Source of the DNA: Asterias rubens
Lineage: Eukaryota; Echinodermata; Asteroidea; Forcipulatida; Asteriidae
Length of the DNA: 64,000 nt
Reading direction: 5' to 3'
Assembly (NCBI RefSeq): GCF_902459465.1
Contig: NC_047066.1
Span: 4,686,377 to 4,750,376 of the forward strand
Position numbers and translations under genes: made by a program. The notes under the pieces are model-generated. The model was given only the letters and a program-made list of their open reading frames with translations. It was not told the DNA's origin and made no database searches. Below, one piece after another: positions 1 through 12,515 of the stretch (its first letter is position 1; every line of letters begins with the position of its first letter).

Positions 1-3000
1 TGGCGCATGCTGCTGGTCCGGACTAGCATGATCGGAGGACGAATGGCTGCTGCATTCATGCACCCACAGAATTTATCCAAGGTGAGTGTGGAGGTCAAAG
101 GTTATCAGAGGTCAGATGTCAGTATGTGAGGCATGTGAGGCATGTGAGGCATGTGAGGCATGTGAGGTCAGAGGTTGTTATCAGAGGTCACATGTCGGTA
201 CGTGAGGTCAGAGGTTTTGGTCAAAGCAAATCGAGTCAAAACTCGGTGCATTAAGAGTCCTGCAAAAAAACAACTTATGCAACTCGAGGGCGCTATTAAA
301 ACCCATGAGCTGGGTAACCTGTGTGTTATCATACTGGTGTATTTCTCAGTGCATTTTAAGAGTATCACCATTTTTTTGTAATGTATTGAATTGATTAGTT
401 TGGGTTTGACAGAGAAACCTGACTTGAGCAGGACTTCCAGATTAATAGACCACTGCTCTACTACCAACAGAGAGCTATTCCAGTCGGAAGCCATTTAACC
501 CAATTTTACGATACAACCTGGGAAGCGGCAGCCAGGGGATCACCTTAAGGGGATGCAACTTAACTGGAGCGTGACTTGAACCAACAACCTCCGGATTAAC
601 AAACCGGCGCTCTACCAACTGAGCTAACCAGCCCTATACTGGCGGTCTCTCTATTAGTCAAACTCAGTTGAATTCAGTTATTAAAATTATTACATGTTTT
701 CTACTTTATGTTTTTTAGAAATTATTATTTTTTTTTTTCTATAGGAGGCAATAGAAGAAGAGAAAGTGAAACTAAGAGACTTTTTTAGAGAGGGTGAGGG
801 TAAAAGCTGCGGGCTGACGTCACTTTACATCAACCTACAACCAGAGGAGAGGAGGTTAGTATTATTCAATTAAATTATAAGAATAATAATAATAATTTGG
901 AGGGCTAATCGTCCTTACTTGCAGCTAGAGCTGAATTGCGATGGGCGTGGCTACAACGTGTTCGAGAAGCAGGCATGCAAGGGCGCATTCAGCTGCCAGC
1001 CACATCAACAAATTATGACCATGGAGCACAGCCAAGATCGAAAGTGTTTGATTTTTTCCTGAGGGAGGAAAACCGGATGGTCTGGAAACCCCTCGTGGCA
1101 CTGGTGAGAGGCGAGCGCTTTACGCACAAGCCAACTGTGCCACCCTAATTATTCTTTGTTTCATCTCAAAAACTGTAATTCAAATTCTCGCATACAGTAA
1201 AAACATTGAAACATTAAAAACAGTTCTAGGGCTATAAACAATTACAAGAAGAACCACTAAAAAAGGCAATAAGTATCTACAAAAAGATAAAACCTGCTGA
1301 CTGGACGCTACAACTTGTAATTAGTGTTTGAAATTGAGATTGTGGTGTGTTATTGCATTAGGGATAAATGAGGATAGGTATCGGTTTGTTGCAGCATATG
1401 GCATTCGCATACAACCAGAACTTGGGATCAGCTGGCTGGCCAGTACATCATGAAGCGGATGGTTTGCGTCATTATAATAGTCATTATTGTGTATCTTTTT
1501 AATTTTACTAACAGAATTACCTTTCATTATTCTCTTGCAACTTCGATGACCAATTGAGTAAAAATGTTCACAGATTTGTTATTTTGTGCGTATGTTGAGA
1601 TACACAAAGTGAGAATACTGGTCTTTGACAATTACCAAAGTTGTCCAGTGTCTTTAATTGAGACACATCCTTATTTTTGTCCTGTGATATTTTTTGCAGA
1701 GGTGATAATTCGTACAGTCACCTTGACGGAGATGAGTATATCAACGAAGATCTACTGGATCTCAAGTTCAGAATATCACCAGATGCCTTCTTCCAAGGTA
1801 TGTATAGACCTTTCTATCACAACGTCACAGCCTGAGTTTTTGCCAACCGAGATTGGAAAACTGTAAAAAGCTATATATAAATTCTAAGAAAAACTAGAAA
1901 CATAGTGGTTGTGAAAACAAATACTAGATGTTTGGCTATCGTTTGGTCAGTGTTTGAATCGATGAAAAGAAAAAAAAATCAGAATGAAAATGTATTCTTG
2001 ATCTGTAATTATGGTAATGCATCAAAAGGTGTACATTTCAACCTAGAAGCCATTAAATAACGCCTTTTCAAAGCATTTTACAGACACTTTCGGTTTATAC
2101 AGGTCAAAAGGTTAAGAGAAGGTCACCAACATATCCATTTTTGTGAACTACGTAAAGCCCATTCATACGACGTAAAGATTGTCAAAATAGCTTATGTGGT
2201 CGAGGAAATATGAACTTATTAAATATTGACGACTGTAGAAGAGATAAAGCAAACAATCATGGGATATAGTTTATTTAGTTGAAAGTTTGAAAAAAATGTT
2301 GAATTTGGACAGAACATCTGTTTACACTATTGAGTGTTTTACTAAAGTTCGGTCGTCCATGCCAACCAGCCTGGTTTGATTGTCAGCAATGGAAAGGTCT
2401 ATAGAATATTCAAAACATCACATCACTGTTATCTTCACTTTAAACACCATTTCATTTTTACCTAGAAGTGCCTTATTTTAGCGTGTAGAAGTTGCCAAAG
2501 TCAGGGTTCTACACTATCAGTTTTCTCAAAATACCATATACAAGTAAGCCCCTTCAAAAATGAAGTGCTCTGAAAAAATTTAACCCTGTGGGATGCAATT
2601 TTTCTGTTATGACTTTCATTTCCCCGTTCAGTGAACACTGTTGCAGCGGAGGTTCTCTACACCACAGTTGGTGATTGGGCTGAAGCCACTCCTTCAACCA
2701 CTGTGCTAGATATCTGCTGTGGTACAGGAACCATTGGGATCACCCTAGCTAAGGTACACGTTCTACTCAACGAAGAGCAAGTTCGAATGTGCACTTTTAT
2801 TGGACTATTGACCAGCATTGTACATGCGCAGTGACGCACTCACTCGAAAAACTCATTTGGAAGCCTAGTCGATCAACTAGGTACCACGGTATTCAACACT
2901 CCATTGCCTTCCGCCTTTTTACTATAGTGTCACTGGTTCCCTTCTGTGCTTTACACGTAATATAGCATGGAATAGGCTATCGGGACCAGGGAAGAAACCT

Positions 3001-6000
3001 AAAGTGAACCATGGTGCACACTCGAACTTGCTCTAAGTTGACCTAATATTCACCTCACCTTTTTCCCCAGGTGCCACTCCTCCACTGTTAGGGAGGTTTA
3101 GGTACACGTTCTGCGTGAACATGAACGTCAGAAAATTGTGTTGTTAAAATCTCACGTTTTTAGCATACGTGAAGTTACTATTTTTCACGTCAGGTATGTA
3201 CGTGCGCACAGACATCATACGTGAACATGCGATAAGCCCAAAGTGGCAACGTCAGCCAGAGACAACACAATTTATTGACGTTCACGTTCACGATTTTGCT
3301 CGCGTGACGTGCAGCTAAACCTCCCTATTGAAATCTGGACCTTACGTTTAAATTGTTTATAGTGTTATAGGCCATTTGTAATATTACTCCATGTTTCTCT
3401 ATTTACACGCTAACAGCCTTCTTGTTTTTACCTCCAGATCAGATTATCTTAAAACATTGTAAATGGCACAACAAGAGGAAGATTTTATCCTGCTAGGGTC
3501 GAAAAGTCAGGCCCTTAGCTATTTTTGTGCATAGAAGTTTACCAGTTGGTTGTTATTTTCTTCTGCGTGACTTTGTAGAGAGTGATGAAAGTGATAGGCA
3601 TTGAGATGAACCAACAAGCTGTTAATGATGCTATCTACAATGCAAAGACTAATGGTGAGTAGGCAGAATTGGCACAATTTTTAGTAAAAAAAAAACAAAT
3701 TTCTTTTTAGCGGTTGCCTAATATCAGAAGGCCATAGGCGGCCATTCCAATCTGAGGGCTATCAACCCAATGTCCATTGGGATGTAGGCAATGGTATCAG
3801 CTTAAATCAGCCATTTTCGTTTGTTTAGGTTTTCAAATTTCACTGAAAAAATGTGTCTAGTAAACACTTCATAATCAATAAGCTTTGATACAAATCCTGT
3901 TTAATACCTTAAAAGGGTGCACTCTCATGGCGCTGCTTACCGAGGAATTCTACACTTACGATTGGGCTGTGTATGCTGGCCACCTAACGTCCCACAGTAG
4001 CCCATAGTTGCGACGTGAAACTATTTCTTGGATAAAACCTGAATTTGTTTTGGGTTGTTTGACAGATCTGAGCAATATCGAGTATACATGCGGCAAGGCA
4101 GAGGATGTATTACCAGATATCATGAATGATCTTAAGGACTGTGAGGATATCGTTGGAATTGTGGACCCTCCAAGACCAGGAATGCGTAAGTCATTTTATC
4201 AGGGATGAGCGTCAACGCTGACAACAAAGTCTGAAATTGGTATCCAGGGCCCAATTTCATAGAGCTGCTAAGCAACAAAATTTGCTTAGCATGAAATTTC
4301 TTCCTTGATAAAAACAGGATTACCAACCAAATTTCCATTTGTTGCATATTGCGTGTTACTGTTATTCAGCTGTTGTTTGCTTATCCTGAAAATCACGTGG
4401 AAATTTGGTTGGTAATCCTGTATTTATCAAGGAAGAAATTTCACGCTAAGCAAATTTTTGTGCTTGGCAGCTCTATGAAATTGGGCCCAGATCCTAGGAG
4501 GTACATTGACACGATGGGTATTCCACCTTTTGAACACCCCTGGAGTAATGGAGCCCAAGGAGCTTTGGGGGAATAGTGTCCCTAGTGCTAGAGAAATGTA
4601 CCTAAGAGCATGACTTATATAATTTGGAGGGGAAAAAATACACCTGGATTATCTAGAAAGTCTGAATTCAGACAAATGTCTGAACTATCTCATCCATGTT
4701 TTGTCTGTGTCTATTTGGTTTGCGGTAACACCATGTGTATCTCATAGAGTTATATATGAGAACTAGAGGCGCACTGGGCTTAATACGCGCCCTGGCATGT
4801 GCGCATGCGGCCATTTTGTAAGTTGACAAAACAGCACCGCGTAGCGTTGAATAAACACAAACTCCAACGTGTACTTCATATTTCACCACGCATCATCGAG
4901 TTCAACTTCCCGCCTTCGTGCATCACCAAGCTAATCCGCCGCCCAGTACTTAAGCAGCATCAGAGTCCAGCATTCTCCAGAAGACGATCAGAGCATACTG
5001 ATCGAAACGTCGAGTTAAACCAACGGTTCTTTTCAGAACCACCCCAACTCATTTAGAGATTATTACATGGTGTTACCGCAAACTCTTCTATACTTCATAT
5101 TCAACGCGTGTACAGAACGGCGCGCGTGTCTCCTTGCGGTCCCGTGGCGTTTGTGCAAGCAGCATCACCAGTATGCCCTCGAGTTCTAATATATAACTCT
5201 ATGGCGTATCTCTACTTGCTGGGTAGATTATGTTCATACACGTCACCTTAACTGCATACAGTTACACATATAATTCAACAACATTCCGTCTTTGGCTCAA
5301 CTGCCTTTTATGCTTTTATTATTGCATATTATCAAATAACTAATTTACACATGTACAGTACATTACATTCTGAATAATCCAGGCATGATATTCTTCCTAC
5401 TTGAGTTCGATTTCAGAATGTTTTGCCCCTTGAAATATACAGAAAAACTGTGATTAAATAGCCTTAACACCTTATTATCGGTTTGGGTACTTTTTGTAAG
5501 ACACACAACACGATGTCCACAGATTCACATTAACCCAGCACGGTTTCAAGATGATGATGGTAGAAAGCTTCCCTTTTAATATTACTTGCTGAGGTATTGC
5601 ATTTTTTTTAATAGAAATTAGTTGAATCAATGTCACAAAAATATATTCACCAGTACTGGTATTTACGCAACTCGAGTCCTGAAAACATCACTCTGTGTTT
5701 TTCATTTTTTCTCTCAAAATGATCAATGAAGCTGAAACTTCTGCAGGTAAAATATATTACAACATCTTCATTTACAGTGCGTTTGGGATTCAAGTCATGG
5801 CCAAAAAATTTATCTACAAAACCCTTTAAACCCTACACCAAGTAGGTCAGCCCCTGTACTAAAAAGAATTATCCTACTTTTTTCCATGAACCGAATGTCA
5901 TGCCTGGAATGATCTATCTTCCACAGCTCCCAAGGTTCTCCAAGCTGTACGGCGATGTGCCAACTTAAGACGGCTGGTCTACGTCTCCTGTAACCCACAG

Positions 6001-8286
6001 AATGCCATCAACAACTTCATCGAGTAAGTACAAAAATGATTCACACAGATGAAATTTCATCTGCGAGAGGGCAAGGCCATTTTTGTTTTGCAAAGTCCAC
6101 TTTCATTAGACTATCTTATACATGTAGTCTGTGGGGAACTTTTGAAGGAGCACCAAGGCAAAGACCGGGGGCAACAAATGCCATGGAATTTCGTCTTTGA
6201 GAGGGCAAGGCCATTTTCGTTTTGTAATTGAAAATCCCAAAGTCTATGGGAAACTTTTGTAGGGGCTGATTTGTGCTGGGCCAAATAAGACAGTTAACCT
6301 GTTAAAACTTTGTCATTTTGATTCTTGGTCCAGTAATTTTCCGCAACAAGCCTTGCGTTATTGTGGAGTTGTACCCCAAATACAAGAACGTCATATACAC
6401 TGTATATTGTTTTGTTTTCTGTACATTGCGAAAAAAATGGGCAAAGGATTTTGTCTTTGGCATACTAGTTTTGTTTGTAATACTGATACATGTATGGCAA
6501 GGTTTCTTGGAAGTGTTTACTACCCTCAAAAAAAGAACAAAATATGGGGCTCCAAGTGAAAATCAAGCATTTCTTGTCAAAAGTCAACTATGTATTTCTT
6601 CGCTCCTCAAATAGATGAGAAGAGCATTAAAATGACACATCATTAGAACAGTCTAAAAATCACATCAATATCATGGCTGATGTTACATTTGACTACTTTT
6701 TTTAAGGGAAGGTATACGTTTTGTAATCACTCTTAAAACCAATGGCAAGAAAAACCTTTGATTAGAAGCCTACATCAGCATTTGATAGTGTGAAGCATTT
6801 TTAGAAAAATTTCTACTTGAAATACTGTTGTTTGAAACATCTAATATTTAGCAGTGATATCGCTGTTCAGATTGTGTATTGTTTGGTTGTTTGAATGATC
6901 TTCCCATCAAGGGAACTTGGAAAACTCCCACAAAGGGGTATAAACACCAAGCGGGCCACAGCCAATCTCTCTCATACAAACATTGGTTTAATGTCTATGA
7001 TTATGAATTACACAAATCAAGAAATTGTGAATTACAAAAATCAAGAAATTGTGAATTACACAAATCAAGAAATTGTGATTCAGTAACTAGACGACAATAT
7101 TTATTCTAGTCATTGTGAAATCAGCGGTTAGCTGGGGGAATTCGAACCCACAACCTTGTGATTGCAAGTCCAGCAGTCTGACCACTTGACCACGGCGAAT
7201 ACTACGGTATTCCCATTAGGGACTATTCTTTCTGTGTGGACATATTCGCTCTGGATTTTCGGCATTATCTCAAAAACTTGGCCACCTTTTGAAATGAAAT
7301 TTCATTTTTATAGGATTGTAACAAACCTTGCCTTTTAATGACATTTTCTTACTTCCAAGAACTGCTTGATTTTTGCGTGGGGCATCAAAAATAATAATTG
7401 ACAGTGTGTAGAATGAAACATATTTCTATTATAATACTAATAATTTAAAAAATGTGTTTTATTTTAAAAAAGTTTATGTAATAAAAAATAAACCTACTCT
7501 GTCATTACCAAGAACAATGGATTTACCTAATAAGTCTGCTGCCACGTAGTGTCCCCCAAAGGTCGTCCATTAAAACCCAGTTTGTCTTTTTATAAGAAAT
7601 GCTTTGACTTGACTGTATTCAATTTTCTTCAGTTTTAGTTTAAAAAAAATGTTCTTTACATCTAATCTTTTTCCTGATTTTGTTTATGATAACCATGTTA
7701 AAGATTTCATGACTTTAAAAAATGAATAAGTTTAGGAGAATTACCCGACTTGATCGCATCCTTAATGCTGAAGGGTAGTACTTAAAAAATGTATTGCTTA
7801 GTTGTCTATAAATGATTGTCACAAGATTGTCAAATTGAATATAAATAATCCTTACACTTCATACCCTCACTAGTCTCTTACCAGTAAAATAATTGCAAAA
7901 CCTCTCTTAGCCTTTGAGAAAGACTCTGCTAGGGTCGAAACATCAGGCCATTAGCTCTTTTGCATGGCAAGCAGTTTGCAACGGCTAGTTCTATTTTCTT
8001 GGTAAAATCATTGTTATTACTGCCTAACAATAACGTTTCCTACTTAAAAAGGTACCAGAAACTTATATCAGTGACTGTAATTATCTACTATATTGTACCT
8101 TTTCCCTTCCTTCTTTTTAGTTTATGTCGTCCTGTATCAAATCGCAACAAAGGCATTCCCTTCCGACCAGTCAAGGCTGTAGCCATTGATCTCTTCCCCC
8201 ATACCAAACACTGCGAGCTCATCATACTGTTTGAGAGAGCAGACAAGGTGGATTCTTTCTACACAGTGCCAGACGGAGCTTACTAG
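1..8286 (+). CDS. TRMT2A: tRNA (uracil-5-)-methyltransferase homolog A, C-terminal eight exons (5' end outside window)
   Basis: Coding exons: 1-81, 745-854, 1700-1797, 2632-2753, 3579-3654, 4066-4185, 5927-6023, 8121-8286. All introns are GT-AG, phases agree, and the joined frame gives 289 codons plus TAG. The family transfers a methyl group from S-adenosylmethionine to C5 of uridine (U54 of tRNA in the animal A paralogue). Seen, numbered in the partial protein: SAM-binding motif [12 protein letters not shown] at 121-132, DPPRPG at 196-201, the nucleophilic Cys224 in VYVSCNP, and the general-base Glu267 in [10 protein letters not shown]. The N-terminal RRM expected in TRMT2A lies upstream of the window. 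The A rather than B paralogue is inferred from close agreement with the vertebrate A sequence around [18 protein letters not shown] (residues 244-261). The final codons VPDGAY-stop lie inside a minisatellite. Confidence 0.96.
122..170. repeat. Short tandem repeat, about 10-bp unit (GTGAGGCAT-like)
   Basis: Four to five head-to-tail copies of gtgaggcat(g) in the first TRMT2A intron, followed by related gtgaggtcagaggtt copies up to about 220. Confidence 0.8.
525..640 (-). mobile_element. tRNA-derived SINE head (tRNA-Asn-like)
   Basis: The minus strand of about 562-638 reads like a tRNA: GGTTAGCTCAGTTGGTAGAGC (box A region), an anticodon loop TTGTTAA (GTT) and a box-B-like GGTTCAAGTC. The acceptor ends do not pair, so it is a SINE head, not a tRNA gene. 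A related head lies at about 26,900. Confidence 0.6.
1530..1660. mobile_element. Fragment of the abundant 'gtggacact-attggtaatt' MITE family
   Basis: The segment from cttgcaacttcgatgaccaa to gtccagtgtctttaattg matches one end of the MITE seen complete at 51,370-51,755. It sits about 40 bp upstream of TRMT2A exon 1700-1797. Confidence 0.7.
1803..2404. mobile_element. Candidate short-TIR element in TRMT2A intron
   Basis: It begins tatagacctttc five bases after the splice donor at 1798 and ends gaaaggtctata. Part of the interior (about 2345-2400, ccatgccaacc...cagcaatggaaagg) recurs at about 31,450-31,495 in the mitofusin gene, again next to aggtctata. Confidence 0.45.
3091..3325. mobile_element. 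MITE with about 55-bp TIRs and TA target duplication
   Basis: The left end gggaggttta and right end taaacctccc are inverted; similarity extends inward to aaattgtgttgt on both sides. The dinucleotide TA flanks each end, as for Tc1/mariner-type insertions. It lies in the TRMT2A intron before exon 3579-3654. No coding capacity. Confidence 0.8.
4247..4488. mobile_element. MITE, 'GGGCCCAATTTCATAGAGC' family, copy 1
   Basis: The ends gggcccaatttcatagagctg and (reversed) cagctctatgaaattgggccc form long TIRs; the interior aaatttggttggtaatcctg is also inverted, so almost the whole element is a hairpin. Other copies or fragments lie at 31,684, 40,967, 42,958 and 49,728. It lies in the TRMT2A intron after exon 4066-4185. 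Confidence 0.85.
4716..5203. mobile_element. Two nested inverted-repeat elements in TRMT2A intron
   Basis: One pair of inverted ends is tttgcggtaacaccatgt (4718) against acatggtgttaccgcaaa (about 5066). A second pair is catagagttatatatgagaa (4743) against ttctaatatataactctatg (ending 5203). The overlap suggests one element inserted into another. Fragments of the first family recur at 25,818-25,935, about 29,760-29,825 and about 55,076-55,150. Confidence 0.65.
6879..7205 (-). mobile_element. SINE with tRNA-like head on the minus strand
   Basis: The minus strand of about 7118-7200 has a tRNA-like head with box-B-like GGTTCGAATTC. Its tail (cttcccatcaagggaact...caatctctctcatacaaaca) recurs at 10,050-10,155 and inverted at about 16,195-16,345. 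An internal 24-bp unit, gaattacacaaatcaagaaa, is repeated three times at 7006-7080. Confidence 0.65.
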
Positions 8287-8665
8287 GCTGATAAGCAGGT
8301 TCAAGAGGGTGCTAGAAGGCGCTTACTAGGCCGTTAACCAGCTTCTGCAGGGTGCCAGAAGGTGCTTACTAGGCCGCTAACCAGCTTTTACATGGTATGG
8401 TGCCAGACGGCACTTACTAGGGCATGAACCAGGTTCAACAGGATGCCAGACGGAGCTTACTAGAGTGTTAACCAGCCTTTACATGGTGCCAGAAGCACTT
8501 ACTACAGTGTTAACCAGTGTCAACAGGGTGCCAACCAGTTGTACATGGGGCTATTCAGCCTTTACTAGAGTGAAACTAGCCTTAACATGGTGCCAGACAG
8601 CGCTTTCTAGGGTGTTAACCGGGTGCCAGACAACACTTACTATGATGTTAACAAAATGGAAATGG
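8266..8665 (+). repeat. 43-bp minisatellite that includes the TRMT2A stop codon
   Basis: The first unit starts in the last coding codons of TRMT2A (gtgccagacggagcttactag). Related units begin at 8309, 8352, 8400, 8443, 8486 and 8528, a spacing of 42-48 bp and mostly 43, and become degenerate towards 8665. Most copies keep gtgccaga and cttacta. The array forms the proximal 3' UTR. Confidence 0.9.
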
Positions 8666-9033
8666 CTTTGCCCTCTCAAGGGCGAAACTCCAGCCTAGTC
8701 AACCATCGGTACCACAATATTCAAGACTCCATTCCCCTCCGCGTTTTCACTGTAGTGCTAACATTGAACAGGCTGGACCAGTGAAGAACCATGGTCATGA
8801 GGCAGGTTCCAACTGGTCCACCTAACCAATGGTGGACCAGCCTGGGTTCGTGTTAAAATCGTCAACCTTTAGTTAATCATGGTGTACACTCGAACTTGCT
8901 CCTTGCCTAAAGTTTCCCATGGAGTTTCAGACCATGGTGAGGAAGGAAACTCCATGATCAGACTTCAAAAGAGTACAATGTCACCCTTGAGGCCAACCAT
9001 CTGATCGTCGTCAAGTAGGATGTAGAAACTCAC
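8666..9033. other. TRMT2A-DCTPP1 convergent intergenic space with dispersed repeat
   Basis: The two genes converge here. About 8698-8912 resembles 2870-3045 (ggtaccac..tattca..actccatt, then catggtg.acactcgaactt). No coding sequence seen. Confidence 0.6.
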
Positions 9034-12000
9034 TCATTCATACTCGGTGTACTTCTTACTGGACCCATGTACTTTGTGCGCTGGATATTTCTTGGCGTTT
9101 AAGCCAATCTTCTCCATAGCAGCTTGTGGCAGATCTACGTGGCATTTCTCCGCTAACCGTATGAGATACATCAAGACATCGCTGAGCTCCTGACCGAGAT
9201 GTTTTTTGTCTTTCTCCGACCAATCTGTGGAGAAAAGGAATTAAATCTTGAAACCAACTGTCTTTTTGTGAGAAACCATGCACAATTAGCCCTAATGCAC
9301 GTAGACCTTTTATGCAAATACCCATTGCACAAGCATGGATGCATCTCATTCCAAGCCTAATGTGTACGTAGCGAGTATTTGTGATAAAGTCTATGACGTC
9401 AATTGAGTACATCTAAGAAGGCGTTGGATTATGTCAATGTATCAGGTCTATATTAAGCCCTCGGAAAAATATAGGATGAATATTGTGTACAAGGGCTGAT
9501 CCACAATACATATTAAAGGTGGCAGCTTTTATAGGCTTAAACAACTTGTTAAATGTTCATAAATCAGATTAAAGTAAGATGCCTACGTTAGTGAAGTTCA
9601 CCGAGTATTTAAAACCCACACAACTGCCATTGATTTTTCGTAAAGAAAAATGTATGTACACTGGGTGAAAATACATGCAGTTATATATATTAACATGTTG
9701 GTGCAGACAGTTGACATTACTCTTTGCCGACACTAAATCTTTTGATCTTAGGCTGTATCAAAATTAACGGCTTTGGGTGTTGCTTAAGACATCCCATACT
9801 TCAACCAATTCAGACACTGCCTCAACCAACATGATGAGCAATCAGTAGTGGAGTAGTGATGTAGTTGTCTTTTGAGGCATCCTTGGTTTTATTCCAATAC
9901 ATGTAGTTTTTTTTCCAACAATTAAATTTTATTAACATCGGATGACTTACCTTCAAGCCCCTCTTTGCATTCTCCCCTCCATTGACTACATGAAGAAAAC
10001 AAAGGAATATGAATTACAATGTGATGTTGCCAGATTTCGTTCATTTGTTTGTTTGTTTAGATAATCTTCCCATCAAGGGAACTCGACAAACTCCCACAAG
10101 GGGATATAAACACTAAGCTGGCAACAGCCAATCTCTCTCAAACAAACATTGACAAGTATTTATATGTTTTGAGGTTACGCTACCCATTTATGTCAATGCA
10201 AGGCTAGCAAGGTGCTGTGGCACAAGACTCATTATAAATGTGTGAACTTTGAAGAAAGAAATGCTTGGATTTTACTGTTTGCAAAATCTCCACCATTGTG
10301 ATTGACCCACAGTAAAATAGATTATTAAATTCAATAAAAAAAAAGAGAACAAGTGTTATCTATTCCTTTAACTTAAATGTTTAATGTATGAGAATTTTGT
10401 ACGTAAATGCTGAGGTTGTAAGTAAATGCTAAGGATAAAATCCCTCTTTTGAGAGTTCTAGCATAAATAATTCATAAGGGTGTAATGTAAAAAGTAGCCA
10501 TGATCAAAGAGATGTCAATGATGACCTTTGTATTTACCTTTCTCATATATGAAAAGCCAACTATATAAAGTCACCATTGCAAAAAAATAAAATATCTAAC
10601 AGAATAGAACTTTCCGATCTCTAAAGTAGATATTTTATTTTGTTGAAATTCATATGAACTTACAAAAGCTCTGAGACTTCACCAACTTCACCAATCTGTG
10701 AAATAAAGAAGGAAAACCAAAAAGATGATAGTATACAAATATTGAGTGACTCAGAGTGGAATGGGAGGAATATTATCGCAAGGTAAAAAACAGTCCAAAT
10801 TTTACCGAGCGATAATATTCCTTCCAATCCATGGATTAAAGCCACTCAATATTTGTGATTAAAGCCACTCAATATTTGTTTTATATAACTGAAATATAGA
10901 TCCTTGTCATTTGATGTATTTTAAAAGTATAACATTATGAAAAATCACACAAATTACTGACAACCAAAAATAATATAGCGCCGCGTAGCGACAACAATGC
11001 ACAAATCGGATCACAACCTTTTGCACAGGTGCTCCTATGTTTTAGCAGCGGCGCGGCGGCGCTGTACTGCTCAAAAACATTGGGAACAAGGATGATCCTA
11101 ACTGTTGAATGGGAAATGCTATTTCCCATGGGTGAATAGGTCTTTTTCATCGCCGGTGCGGATTGGAGTAATAGTGAATGTCACGTGAAGTAAGTTCCAC
11201 CAATCAAATGACAAGGATCTGTATGTCAGTTATATAATTGTAAATGTTATAATAGTCAGTTAAATTACTCCTAAATATAGACACTGCTGATCCCTTACAT
11301 CAGTACAGTAAGAAGTCTTTGATACATTCCAATTGAAGAAAAAGAAAACAAGAAAAAAAAAACCACTTCTTTATGGGTGCAAAACAGTTTCTAATTAGCA
11401 GACAATATTGCTCAACAAGTCAGTCATAAATGGTACATGAGACATTGTATTTTCGCCGGTAACCATATTTATAATTTGACTTGTAGAATCATTGTTTTGT
11501 GCTTAAATATTTTTGTGCTTGGGCTCTGGTGCTGTTTTCATAAAACATATAGCCATGGCGCAAGTCCACTTGCGCAACATTTATGGCGTAAATTGTGCAC
11601 TTCTTTCATGGAATCGGCTGCCGGGACCTAAAGCCAAGAGCTTACCATTGCTAGCAGTAGATTTCTTGGTTGATGGAACTGATCCCAATCTCTCTGCTTG
11701 GCAAAATCAGCTTGGACAGATCTCCTAATCAGATAAGAAATCAAAGGCAGCACTTATAATAATTAACTAGATTAAGCTCATTAGAAAACTTTAGAGACCA
11801 TTCATTTATGTATACTATAATCATCACTTAACTATTTCCCCAGACATGGTTTTGTTGTTGACTTGTTGAAATAATATTTGTTTATGTAAAAGTGTCTGAA
11901 AAAAACCAAAAACATATAAAACCAAAATTCAGTTTTGTTTTTTACATTGGGAAATGTCAATTCAGGCCATGACCTTTGCTTTGACCTTTTTGGTCGAGTA

Positions 12001-12515
12001 GAAGTAGGTTGGATCTTCCAGCCATTTTATGTCCAGTGTCTGCATTTTTTACAAGTCTTTTTCAGGCCACTATGGTCTCTATAAGTACATACAATTACAA
12101 ATCTATTGGATAGGATCGGGTCACTTTTAGCCATATAACTTCTTAGTTCTACTCCCGAGTATCATTTTCCAGTGAGCTAACCAACCATTTGAAACCATTC
12201 AACTCACTAGGGTTGTGTATGCTGGCACCTGTGTACAGACCCAACAGTGTACATGGGTACTTTTATCAAACTGCAGACTGGCACAGCTTCAACCCTAGCA
12301 CAGTATTTCTCAGAGGCTAAAATCTTCAAGAAAAAGCGTCAAGCTTCAAGCTAATAACTTTTTTAACAAGAAGTTTCAAATAAGTTGTTGTATCCATGAT
12401 GTTTAAACGTTTTTGCATTTTGATAAACGTACAGTTCCTCCATAGTAGGACCATCACTGAATCGGAATTCTTGGTTGCCTCTATCGGCCGAGGATGCCAC
12501 ACAGTCCGAGTCCAT
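9034..12515 (-). CDS. DCTPP1: dCTP pyrophosphatase 1 (MazG-like all-alpha NTP pyrophosphatase)
   Basis: Coding exons on the minus strand: 12515-12433, 11724-11646, 10695-10664, 9985-9951, 9224-9034; 420 nt, 139 aa, TGA stop. It hydrolyses dCTP and modified dCTP analogues to the monophosphate plus pyrophosphate, keeping the nucleotide pool clean. Seen: the conserved RDWDQFHQPRNLLLAM segment (residues 39-54), and the metal-binding ExxE (Glu57, Glu60 in IGEVGEVSELF) and ExxD (Glu89, Asp92 in QELSDVLMYL) motifs. The C-terminus NAKKYPAHKVHGSSKKYTEY is also typical. The human protein is 170 aa, with a longer tail. Exons 3 and 4 are only 32 and 35 nt. An in-frame ATG at 12596 would add 27 residues; the inner start fits the family better. 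Introns hold SINE pieces and a 500-bp dispersed element. Confidence 0.96.
10730..11236 (-). mobile_element. Dispersed element, copy 1 (paired with 35,268-35,808)
   Basis: It matches 35,268-35,808 in reverse orientation, from the attcctcccattccactct end to the gacaaggatctgtatgtcag end. One end is a hairpin built on ggaatattat...gtaaaatttggactg. Both copies keep an open frame containing [20 protein letters not shown]. The copies lie in introns of DCTPP1 and mitofusin respectively. Confidence 0.75.

Noticed and set aside
168-494. 108-codon minus-strand frame at the left edge
   Set aside because: Lies in a TRMT2A intron over tandem repeats; no recognisable protein features.
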